The notes below the pieces were generated by a model that was not told where the DNA came from, did not search any database, and saw only the letters and a program-made list of their open reading frames with translations. A stretch of 19,265 bases of DNA from CAZLWF01 sp031972835. Its GTDB lineage: Bacteria > Patescibacteriota > Minisyncoccia > Phycocordibacterales > UBA9973. The DNA lies in assembly GCA_031972835.1 (NCBI GenBank), contig DALYDX010000015.1, forward strand, positions 1 through 19,265, read 5' to 3'. Below, in pieces: positions 6,726 through 13,502 of this stretch (its first letter is position 1; each line of letters starts with the position of its first letter). The translations under genes were made by a program, and so were the position numbers.

Positions 6726-7397
6726 CTACCAATGACTGTTAATGGTTAATACGAGCCGCTCCCCTACAGTGATGGGCTGAACCCCATGGAGAGAGACATC
6801 TCCAAAAAAGACATATAGATTTCCTGGGGTATATTGCACTTCTGTAAAACCAAAAAGTGTTCGGGCAACCTTCGACCATCTTAATATTTCTGAAAAGATA
6901 CTCGTGAAAATTTTTATTGAAAATTTTTTTCTAAGATTGGGAAAAAGGATAAGATTACCTTTGGTTGTATCTCCAGTTGGCAAAAGAAATGGGATGAGAA
7001 GATTAACATACGCTCCATCATAATGATATTCGGTCTCCTCTGTCTTTTTAAAATTTCGCGCATCTTTATAGGGAAAACCTATGGTCTGTTTTTCTCTACT
7101 CAAAGGAGTGTACTTTTGATTTGTCACTTCGCATCTTTTTTTATGAATAGCATCACAAAGATTAAAAATATCTTCCGAGAGCACTACTTGATACCCCTCA
7201 GTATTTTTTAATTCCTCATTTTTTTTGTTAGCAATCGTTTGTACAGAATGCTGCGCAATGGATTGTAGTTTCTCAAACAGTTCGCCATCAAGGAAATGTG
7301 GTATTTCATAAAAACCCCTTGCAAGCACCTGGGTGACTATTTCATCAACTAACTTCTCGTTTTTTGCTATACCTGTGTAGTCTGAATGTAAAACCAT
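6726..7397 (-). CDS. 2OG-Fe(II) oxygenase-like protein
   Basis: This 223-residue protein has the pattern of an iron/2-oxoglutarate dioxygenase in its second half. YHYDGAYVNLLIPFLLP (124-140) supplies H125 and D127 of the HxD iron ligands, PGNLYVFFGDVSLHGVQPI (191-209) supplies the distal H204, and R214 in GERLVLTIN lies ten residues later, where these enzymes bind the 2-oxoglutarate carboxylate. The N-terminal half (ARGFYEIPHFLD, residues 26-37) fits the family too. Such enzymes hydroxylate small molecules, sugars, lipids or proteins. The stop of the upstream glycosyltransferase is 12 bases away, suggesting one transcript. A TATAAT at 7414-7409 could add an internal start 11 bases before the ATG. 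Target unknown; a glycan substituent is the contextual guess. Confidence 0.7.
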   Translation of the reverse strand: MVLHSDYTGIAKNEKLVDEIVTQVLARGFYEIPHFLDGELFEKLQSIAQHSVQTIANKKNEELKNTEGYQVVLSEDIFNLCDAIHKKRCEVTNQKYTPLSREKQTIGFPYKDARNFKKTEETEYHYDGAYVNLLIPFLLPTGDTTKGNLILFPNLRKKFSIKIFTSIFSEILRWSKVARTLFGFTEVQYTPGNLYVFFGDVSLHGVQPITVGERLVLTINSHW

Positions 7398-7409
7398 AGT
7401 ATACGAACA

Positions 7410-8474
7410 TTATAATATATTCTTGTTGTTTAATATCCCCACGATACGTGTAATAAAAGTTTCCAGAGAAAACCTAATCTCAACATACTCAACTATCTTT
7501 TTTCTGAGCATGGTAATGTCTTGCTGTGTTTGGCTTACAAGATACTTAACTTTTGATGCAGCATCTTGAGAGTCAGCCAGCACGAGCAGATTTTGATCGA
7601 CATCCTGCAACATATTTTTAACAGCCTCATTCGTGCTCAAAGGAATCACCCCGCACGCCATAGCATCCAAAATAGCTTTATCCAAACTCCCTGTATTTCC
7701 AAAATGAACAAAAACATCCGTTTCTTTAAGAACTGAAATTGCTTCAGTAAGAGGTAACGCTCCCCTCCAAATGACATTGTCTGTCAGATGATGCTTCGCA
7801 ACATAATTCTGAAGGGTTTCAAAATATTTCTTATCTGTATCAGTCATGGGACCACCAATTATTGTACAAATAGCATCTATTTTATATTCCGATTTTAAAA
7901 TAAAAATTGTCTCCAAGAGAAGTTCTAATCTTTTTGAGGCAGAAATTCTCCCGATTGATACAAGGGAAATTGGCTTTTGTAGTCCTCTTTCGAGGTTAAT
8001 GTTTTTATATAGATTCACGTCTATTCCTTGCCCAACAATATGAAGTTTTGAAGTTGGATATCGAAATCCTTCAGGTGTGGAGGAAAAAATGGCATTACAC
8101 AGAATGGTTGCGATTTTTAATCTTAAACTCACTGTGCCGTGTGCATACCAAAGAGAAATCCTTTTGCTAAGTAGTCGCCATATAATTCCCGTGGAAAGAA
8201 TATACTCCGGATTCATGTGTGCGAAGACGTGAGTATAGTTTTTTCTATACTTAAATGCCTGGTACACAAGAATTAGCGGCCACATTTTAAGTCCATGCCA
8301 CGTGCGTGATATATGAATAACCTCTACATTTGATGGGAAAATGTCCTCGCCTTTATCCAGACAAAATACCGTTACTTGATCACACTGCTTTGCAAACTCC
8401 AACACCCATCGCGCAAAAAATCCAAGTACTGAATTTTTACTATCAAGTGTTTGCGTAATGATAAGTAATTTCAT
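7410..8474 (-). CDS. Glycosyltransferase family 4 protein
   Basis: The 354-residue protein has the two-domain GT-B layout of GT4 enzymes. The N-terminal domain begins LLIITQTLDSKNSVLGFFARW with the acceptor-side fold. The C-terminal domain holds LVSIGRISASKRLELLLET (171-189; R176 and K181 in the donor phosphate site), TIIGGP (204-209), NVIWRGALP (233-241) and TGSLDKAILDAMACGVIPLS (261-280), the position of the EX7E motif, with Asp270 in place of the second Glu. It should transfer a sugar from a nucleotide donor to a lipid-linked acceptor at the inner membrane face. It starts six bases after the Elp3 stop without a Shine-Dalgarno site. Donor and acceptor are not readable. Confidence 0.88.
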   Translation of the reverse strand: MKLLIITQTLDSKNSVLGFFARWVLEFAKQCDQVTVFCLDKGEDIFPSNVEVIHISRTWHGLKMWPLILVYQAFKYRKNYTHVFAHMNPEYILSTGIIWRLLSKRISLWYAHGTVSLRLKIATILCNAIFSSTPEGFRYPTSKLHIVGQGIDVNLYKNINLERGLQKPISLVSIGRISASKRLELLLETIFILKSEYKIDAICTIIGGPMTDTDKKYFETLQNYVAKHHLTDNVIWRGALPLTEAISVLKETDVFVHFGNTGSLDKAILDAMACGVIPLSTNEAVKNMLQDVDQNLLVLADSQDAASKVKYLVSQTQQDITMLRKKIVEYVEIRFSLETFITRIVGILNNKNIL

Positions 8475-8480
8475 ACTTGC

Positions 8481-10160
8481 TTAAAATGTCTTAACCATAT
8501 AGGTTCTCTCTAACGTATATCCTAATTTTTTGTAGTACTCACGTACCCCAACACCCGCAATAATCGCTATTCCAGTGTAGCCTTTTTCTTGAGCAATTCT
8601 TTCAGCTTCCGCTATTAACCTGCGACCAAATCCCATATGTTGTGATTGCTCACCCTGAGCGCCAATTTTAGCCATACGTCCGTACGTGTGCAGCTCACGA
8701 ATAAGAGCTTTGCCCGGTAAAACAGCTAGGTTGTCATACTCTTCAAAACCTTTAATTTCATTCCATCTTGGTAAACGGAGGCGGCAAAAAGCAGCAAGTG
8801 AGTTCTCTTGCTTGTTTTCAAATTGAAGAAATATCTCTGTGCCTGTTTTCGTTTCGTAAGAAGTATTAGTGAGTTCAAAATCATCAGGCAGTACTTCCCT
8901 GTCTCGAATTTCACGTGCACGAATATCTTTTTGTACAACGCCACGTTTTAATTGATATTCATCAACCGACTCACGAAGATTAGACTTCTTACTACTTGCA
9001 ACAATGTACGTTGCTGGAATATCTCGAATAATACGAATAATACGCACATACTCTGGTACTTCTCGTTCGCAATCAGCAAGTACTTGCGTCAGTACCTCAT
9101 CATTGTATGGTTGATACTCTAATTCCCTGCGCGACCACCACTTATACAAAAGAGTACTCTTTAAAATTACACACGGGTACACCTTAAGCATGTCGGGATG
9201 ATGATCCTTACCTGAAAATAAATCTTTAAACATCTGCACATCCATCTCTGGATTACTTTTCGGAAGGTTAGGCATCATGTGATATACGATCTTGAGTCCA
9301 GTATTTCGCAAAAGTTCGGCCGACTCCGCTATCGCTTCAACAGTCATTTCACGCCTATTAAAATCAAGCACATACTGATCGAGGTGTTGCACACCAATTT
9401 CAACTTTCGTTACTCCAAGACGACGGAGATTATTTAACTCTTCAAGATTCACATAGTCTGGACGCGTTTCAATAGACAAACCAATAATACGCACTGGGGC
9501 TGTTTCATTTATCTTCTGAAGTGCCTCAAGTGACAATTCATCCTCTTTTAAAACCAAGCCCTGTGGAGCATGAAAATTATTACAGGCTCGAAAAGATTCC
9601 TTAGTAAACCAATCTTGGTAATCGCGTTTGTAGTAACTCCAGGTGCCTCCAATCATAATCATTTCAACTTTATCCACCGGATGACCGTTCATTTCAAGAG
9701 CCTTAAGTCGAGATGTAATTTGCCGATCTGGGTCAAATTTATTAGCCAAGGCACGTGCTGCAGCGGGCTCCTTCGAAAGGTAGCTTTTAGGCATATTTGC
9801 CTCGGTAGGACAGTAAATACAGCGTCCAGGACAAGCATACGGCTTGGTAAGCAGTGAGACGACCGCAACGCCAGAATTACTACGAACTTTGAGCTTTTTA
9901 AGCGCCTGTTCGAGCACCTCACTCTTTTCTTCAAGACCTTCAGTAACACGTTTTTTGTACCACAGGAGAATCTCGGCATTGGATGGCATTTTTCTCTCCC
10001 CCTCTTCAGTAGGCGCAAATTTTCGCTTTACAATAATATTTGAACCTGACTGAGCAATTTCAGCCCGTATAACAAGAAAATCAGCATACAAAGCATCATC
10101 ACGCATGATGTGCCGCTTTAGTTTCTCTACATCTTTTTCTGACCGGACCACCTCAAACAT
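8481..10160 (-). CDS. elp3: Elp3-family tRNA U34 carboxymethyltransferase (radical SAM + GNAT)
   Basis: This 559-residue protein matches the whole architecture of Elp3. The radical SAM domain carries KPYACPGRCIYCPTEANMP (106-124), with C110, C114 and C117 for the 4Fe-4S cluster, and GTWSYYKRDYQDWF further on. The C-terminal GNAT domain has QHMGFGRRLI (507-516, acetyl-CoA loop) and GVREYYKKLGY (538-548), a hallmark Elp3 motif. Elp3 uses SAM and acetyl-CoA to make 5-carboxymethyluridine at wobble position 34 of tRNAs. In eukaryotes it needs the Elongator complex, but archaeal and some bacterial Elp3 act alone, and no Elp1, Elp2 or Elp4-6 gene is seen here. It follows the Mur-type ligase gene by nine bases. 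A TATAGT at 10174-10169 could give an internal promoter. A Trm9-like methyltransferase lies at 12816-13502. Confidence 0.95.
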   Translation of the reverse strand: MFEVVRSEKDVEKLKRHIMRDDALYADFLVIRAEIAQSGSNIIVKRKFAPTEEGERKMPSNAEILLWYKKRVTEGLEEKSEVLEQALKKLKVRSNSGVAVVSLLTKPYACPGRCIYCPTEANMPKSYLSKEPAAARALANKFDPDRQITSRLKALEMNGHPVDKVEMIMIGGTWSYYKRDYQDWFTKESFRACNNFHAPQGLVLKEDELSLEALQKINETAPVRIIGLSIETRPDYVNLEELNNLRRLGVTKVEIGVQHLDQYVLDFNRREMTVEAIAESAELLRNTGLKIVYHMMPNLPKSNPEMDVQMFKDLFSGKDHHPDMLKVYPCVILKSTLLYKWWSRRELEYQPYNDEVLTQVLADCEREVPEYVRIIRIIRDIPATYIVASSKKSNLRESVDEYQLKRGVVQKDIRAREIRDREVLPDDFELTNTSYETKTGTEIFLQFENKQENSLAAFCRLRLPRWNEIKGFEEYDNLAVLPGKALIRELHTYGRMAKIGAQGEQSQHMGFGRRLIAEAERIAQEKGYTGIAIIAGVGVREYYKKLGYTLERTYMVKTF

Positions 10161-10169
10161 ATATAGCGA

Positions 10170-11471
10170 CTATACACGCAAAAGCTCTTCCCGCACAACC
10201 TCACGCTCGCTCCACGGATATGCCTTACCATTTTCTCGAATCATTGTTTCTTGAGCTCCCATAGCTGTACAAACAACAATGTCGCCAGACTGGGCAAGAG
10301 AAAGTGCTTTTCTAATACCTGAGCGTCTATTTGATATCAAGAAATACTGTTCATCTCGTCGCCAACCAGATTCTGCTAAATGTTGTCCTATTTCTTCAAC
10401 AATGAGATCAGGGTCTTCGTCATACGGATCAGTGTCCGAAACAACTGCATAGTCTGCGAGTAGAGCTACGACTTCTGCCATGTCTTTTCTTTTTGATTTG
10501 TCACGCCCTCCTCCTTCAGAACCAAATACCACAATCACCCTATTACCTTGTGCCATTTGTTTTAAATTTGTAATGAGTGCAGTCATACTCAACTTTTCAT
10601 GTGCGTAATCAATAAATACCCGAAAGTCTTTGCCTGTTTTAATTTCTTCCATACGCCCAGGAATATATGAAAGGGTGTGAACCCCTTCGCTTACTTTTTT
10701 ACGGGGGAGGTCGAGAAGGTCAGCAACCGCAATAGCAACGAGTGCGTTTGGAATCATAAATGTCCCAGGAAGCGAAAGGTCAAATCTGTCCTGATCAACA
10801 GAAAATGAAACTGTGTGTGGCGTGGTAAGAACATGTGTTGCGCGAACTGTTGCGTCTTCACTCAAGCCATAACTTATCTGACGAGGCGCTGTGATGGAAC
10901 TATAATATCCATATTCCTTATCATCGTGATTAAGTATGGATGTCGGAGTAAAAAATGCACCTTTCCATTTTTTTGGCTGTGCGCTAGAAAGTGTTCTGAA
11001 GAGTTTACCTTTTGCTTCACGATACGCTTCATATGATCCATGAGATTCTATGTGCTCAGGGGACAGGTTAGTAAAGACTGCAATGTCATAGGCGATTCCT
11101 CTGTGTCTATGTTGTGCGATTCCTTGTGAGGTAGTTTCAACAATTGCCACTTCACAGCCAGCATCTGCCATCATTCGAAGATGTTTTTGAATAAAAAATC
11201 TCCCCGGCATAGTCATATGCATTGTATTTACAATATCTTTATCACCTATTTTTATTGCAGCCGTAGTAAGCATTCCTGTTTTTACTCCTGCATGCTCTAG
11301 AACATTCCAAACAAAATATGCCGTTGATGTCTTTCCCTTTGTCCCAGTAATACCAATCACAATCATTTTTCTCGAAGGAAAACCGTAGCGTATTGCACCA
11401 AGATACGCCATGAAAAAGTGGTACCAAGACAGAATAAATGTTGGGATTAACTTCTTGATGAGCGCTTTCAT
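10170..11471 (-). CDS. MurE-like Mur ligase without the N-terminal UDP-binding domain
   Basis: This 433-residue protein is a Mur ligase: P-loop ITGTKGKTS at 41-49, VFTNLSPEHIESHGSYEAY at 132-150, the AKGKLF region with the probable carbamylated Lys154, PGRMEEI at 271-277, DYAHEKLS at 288-295 and VFGSEGGGRDKSKR at 315-328. Overall it is closest to MurE (UDP-MurNAc-tripeptide synthetase), which adds the third amino acid of the peptidoglycan stem. Two differences stand out. The normal MurE N-terminal domain of about 100 residues is replaced by a roughly 35-residue hydrophobic or amphipathic segment (LIPTFILSWYHFFMAYLGAI). The DNPR motif that selects meso-diaminopimelate reads TDPY (347-350). TATAGT lies six bases before ATG 11471. 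It is followed by Elp3 after nine bases. Whether it is the true MurE or another amide ligase is open. Confidence 0.85.
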   Translation of the reverse strand: MKALIKKLIPTFILSWYHFFMAYLGAIRYGFPSRKMIVIGITGTKGKTSTAYFVWNVLEHAGVKTGMLTTAAIKIGDKDIVNTMHMTMPGRFFIQKHLRMMADAGCEVAIVETTSQGIAQHRHRGIAYDIAVFTNLSPEHIESHGSYEAYREAKGKLFRTLSSAQPKKWKGAFFTPTSILNHDDKEYGYYSSITAPRQISYGLSEDATVRATHVLTTPHTVSFSVDQDRFDLSLPGTFMIPNALVAIAVADLLDLPRKKVSEGVHTLSYIPGRMEEIKTGKDFRVFIDYAHEKLSMTALITNLKQMAQGNRVIVVFGSEGGGRDKSKRKDMAEVVALLADYAVVSDTDPYDEDPDLIVEEIGQHLAESGWRRDEQYFLISNRRSGIRKALSLAQSGDIVVCTAMGAQETMIRENGKAYPWSEREVVREELLRV

Positions 11472-11477
11472 ATGTTT

Positions 11478-11486
11478 ACTATATCA
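11478..11486 (-). promoter_or_regulatory. Extended -10 promoter of the Mur-type ligase gene
   Basis: The minus strand reads TGA-TATAGT (11486 to 11478), an extended -10 element (TGn plus a 5-of-6 hexamer). It lies six bases (aaacat) before ATG 11471 and two bases after the stop of the upstream gene, so it would give a leaderless transcript for the ligase, Elp3 and downstream genes. No good -35 box is seen. Confidence 0.5.
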
Positions 11487-11487
11487 T

Positions 11488-11976
11488 TTACTCTGCTTCT
11501 TTTTGACGAATCGTTTCGTTTGCTAATCTAAGATATTTATCTTGTACTTCTAAAGAAATAAGTTCTGGGTCTATTAACAAAATATCGCCCGCCTTTTCAA
11601 TAATATCTCTACATGATTCAAAGAAAAATCCTATCGGTGTAACTAAGCACAAGTATGCGGCAGGCCATGAAGTAGCAATTTCTTGCGCAATGGAAAGAAT
11701 CATTTGAGGAGTTGGATTTTCTCGATATTTTACTTTGACCAAGTAGTGGGTATTTCGTACTTGATCGATTATTGAAAGTTGGGGGCGTTCATGAAGCCGT
11801 GATACTTCTTGTTTAAGAGCTTCTCCTTTTTCAACTGAAGCAAGCTCTGAAACAATCATTTCTTGTCCAAATGGGGCAACTATATAATCATCACCCCCTT
11901 CACGAAACATTTCAAAAACAATAAGCTCTGCACTTTTATTTTTTATGAGATTCCTTAAGTAAAATGGTGATGCCAT
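11488..11976 (-). CDS. Hypothetical protein, 162 aa; possible degenerate PD-(D/E)XK-like fold
   Basis: I do not recognise this protein. It starts at ATG 11976, three bases after the aldolase stop, so it is co-transcribed with that gene. It is soluble, beginning MASPFYLRNLIKNKSAELIVFEMF. The middle part, QLSIIDQVRNTHYLVKVKYR (106-125 by rough count), alternates a short strand, a turn and a strand ending V-K-V-K, followed by a helix (PTPQMILSIAQEIA) and a strand with AAYLCLVTP. This order resembles a restriction-endonuclease fold, but the expected acidic residue of the ExK motif is Val, so nuclease activity is doubtful. It sits between the aldolase and Mur-type ligase genes. The fold suggestion is a guess from secondary-structure pattern only. 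Confidence 0.7.
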   Translation of the reverse strand: MASPFYLRNLIKNKSAELIVFEMFREGGDDYIVAPFGQEMIVSELASVEKGEALKQEVSRLHERPQLSIIDQVRNTHYLVKVKYRENPTPQMILSIAQEIATSWPAAYLCLVTPIGFFFESCRDIIEKAGDILLIDPELISLEVQDKYLRLANETIRQKEAE

Positions 11977-11979
11977 AGT

Positions 11980-12780
11980 CTATGAAAGAAGTGCCCTGAA
12001 CCTTCTTGGAAGTTCCTGATTGAGAAAATCTTTGTATTCTTTTTCTTGTCGCCATAGAGTTCCTACTTCTTGCCAAAGAGCACGTCCTGCTAAGAAGCCA
12101 CTACACCCAGCGTCTTTCGCAACATGATACTGCACATTAAATTCCTCAAAAGTTGTCCCACCTGTGAGCACAATCCAAGGAGTACTTCCAACGAGTGTAG
12201 TTATTTTTTCACACTCCTCTTTACTTCCCGGGTAAGGAAGTTTCCACACATCACACGTAAGTCCGTCTTCAATTGCTTTTTGTACTGTTTCAAATACTGT
12301 GCCAGATTTTGTATCCCCTACTGTATACAGAACAAATTCAAGAAAAAAAGGAAGGTTTGCTTCCTTACAAAGAAAAGCTTGGTTTTTGGCAGTTTTAATT
12401 TGAGCACTCCATGACGGTACATTGTGGTTCATATACAAAAGCAACTTTGCTCCTTGAGCACCTTTCTCAATAAGTTGTTTTGGGGTGGCAAGTATTTCGG
12501 TAATTCTTTCTCCTTCTTTATCAGTGTATCCCGTTTTTTCAAGTGGAAGGAGATACGGTACAAGGCTATGCATACCTTTGAGTGCGGGGAGGCCGTAGTC
12601 TTCATCAATAAGAGTTCCACTCATATACGGTACAACCGCCCTAAGGATATCTTGCTTCACCCGAACTATCTCTTCAACTGTTGGTTCAGCGCCATTTCCT
12701 GTAAGTAATTTTACAAAACTACTTCGATGATCAAACGCAAGCATTGGAAATATATTCCCCTTCTTAAACACATCTACCAT
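11980..12780 (-). CDS. Class I aldolase, LacD/DUF2090-like
   Basis: This 266-residue protein looks like a Schiff-base TIM-barrel aldolase of the group that includes tagatose-bisphosphate aldolase LacD and the C-terminal domain of IolC (DUF2090). FPMLAFDHRSSFVK (11-24) is the N-terminal strand signature, IDEDYG (58-63) and LEKTGY (80-85) follow, GAKLLLYMN (110-118) carries Lys112, CDVWKLPYPGS (176-186) carries Lys180, the best candidate for the Schiff-base lysine, and PWIVLTGG (201-208) with GFLAGRALWQE (228-238) forms the phosphate-binding end. The substrate is probably a phosphorylated sugar or keto-acid. GTG 12783 is in frame, but ATG 12780 is preferred: TATACT lies six bases upstream of it. 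It heads the minus-strand run that continues through the Mur-type ligase and Elp3. Confidence 0.78.
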   Translation of the reverse strand: MVDVFKKGNIFPMLAFDHRSSFVKLLTGNGAEPTVEEIVRVKQDILRAVVPYMSGTLIDEDYGLPALKGMHSLVPYLLPLEKTGYTDKEGERITEILATPKQLIEKGAQGAKLLLYMNHNVPSWSAQIKTAKNQAFLCKEANLPFFLEFVLYTVGDTKSGTVFETVQKAIEDGLTCDVWKLPYPGSKEECEKITTLVGSTPWIVLTGGTTFEEFNVQYHVAKDAGCSGFLAGRALWQEVGTLWRQEKEYKDFLNQELPRRFRALLS

Positions 12781-12785
12781 CACTC

Positions 12786-12810
12786 CAGTATACCCTAATC
12801 CTGTATACTG
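12786..12810. promoter_or_regulatory. Face-to-face divergent promoters in a perfect inverted repeat
   Basis: CAGTATAC (12786-12793) and GTATACTG (12803-12810) form a perfect 8-bp inverted repeat with a 9-base spacer. Each arm contains TATACT on the outward-going strand: 12792-12787 on the minus strand, six bases before ATG 12780, and 12804-12809 on the plus strand, six bases before GTG 12816. The minus-strand promoter has a fair -35 (TACACA, 16-base spacer); the plus-strand one has none I can see. The promoters overlap, so polymerase binding at one should exclude the other, and a dimeric repressor could bind the same repeat. Confidence 0.5.
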
Positions 12811-12815
12811 TGTAC

Positions 12816-13502
12816 GTGAATGATCAGGTTGCGAAAGGTATCATAGATTCAGTACGAACTACATATAATAAAGTAGCGGTGCCGTTTGTTGCATCTCGAG
12901 TGCGAGATTGGAATGAGTTTGAAATAGTAATTTCTCACGTACAAACAACTGACAAAATTCTTGACGCTGGCTGCGCACACGGACGCCTTGTGCCCGCACT
13001 TCTTACACATGGTGTAGAAAAAGAAAATTACATAGGTATAGACATTTCCGAAAATCTTATCGCCAAAGCGCGCGAAACATTTCCAGATATGCACTTTGAT
13101 ACCGGAAATGTCTGTGATCTTCCTTACGATAACAATACTTTTGATATTGTTATCTCGAGTGCAGTGCTCCACCACATCCCTTCTCATAAACTACGTGCAC
13201 GCATGATTGAAGAACTCTTGCGAGTGGTAAAACCGGGTGGAAAAATTGTTCTTCTTGTGTGGAATGCTTTTTTCTTCAAACATTTATGGAGACCTATTTT
13301 TGTGTCATATCTAAAACACTTCTTCTCTTTTGGGAAATATGATGCAGGTGATATGTATTTGCCTTTTTTTGGAAAGGAAAATAGACGCTACGTGCATGCG
13401 TTTACGAAACAATCTTTACAGAAACTCTTAAACAAAATCTCTTGCCAAAAAAGCACCCTAGAAGATACAGGAAAAAACTTTTTTATCTTACTTGAGAAAT
13501 AG
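12816..13502 (+). CDS. Trm9/ALKBH8-like SAM methyltransferase
   Basis: With the start at GTG 12816 the protein has 228 residues. GTG 12810 would add two residues but directly abuts the -10 box, so I reject it. SAM motifs are ILDAGCAHGRL (48-58), IGIDISENLI (73-82), FDIVISSAVLHHIPS (109-123) and LLRVVKPGGKIVLLVWN (134-150). Beyond these general motifs, the N-terminal TYNKVAVPF...RVRDW, the HH after motif II, and DMYLPF followed by RRYVHAF (179-196) match the layout of yeast Trm9 and the methyltransferase domain of ALKBH8, where YNEIA, VVHHWS, DVFVPW and RYYHLY occur in the same order. Those enzymes methylate 5-carboxymethyluridine in tRNA to mcm5U. A general class I methyltransferase remains possible. 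Its 3' end overlaps the convergent glycosyltransferase gene by 20 bases. Confidence 0.75.
   Translation: MNDQVAKGIIDSVRTTYNKVAVPFVASRVRDWNEFEIVISHVQTTDKILDAGCAHGRLVPALLTHGVEKENYIGIDISENLIAKARETFPDMHFDTGNVCDLPYDNNTFDIVISSAVLHHIPSHKLRARMIEELLRVVKPGGKIVLLVWNAFFFKHLWRPIFVSYLKHFFSFGKYDAGDMYLPFFGKENRRYVHAFTKQSLQKLLNKISCQKSTLEDTGKNFFILLEK

Noticed and set aside
7398..7403. TATACT on the minus strand directly abutting ATG 7397
   Set aside because: As a -10 box it would start transcription inside the gene. The TATAAT at 7414-7409 or read-through from upstream fits better.
12810..12812. GTG 12810 as start of the Trm9-like gene
   Set aside because: It immediately follows the TATACT -10 box, so it would lie before the transcription start; GTG 12816 is in frame and correctly spaced.
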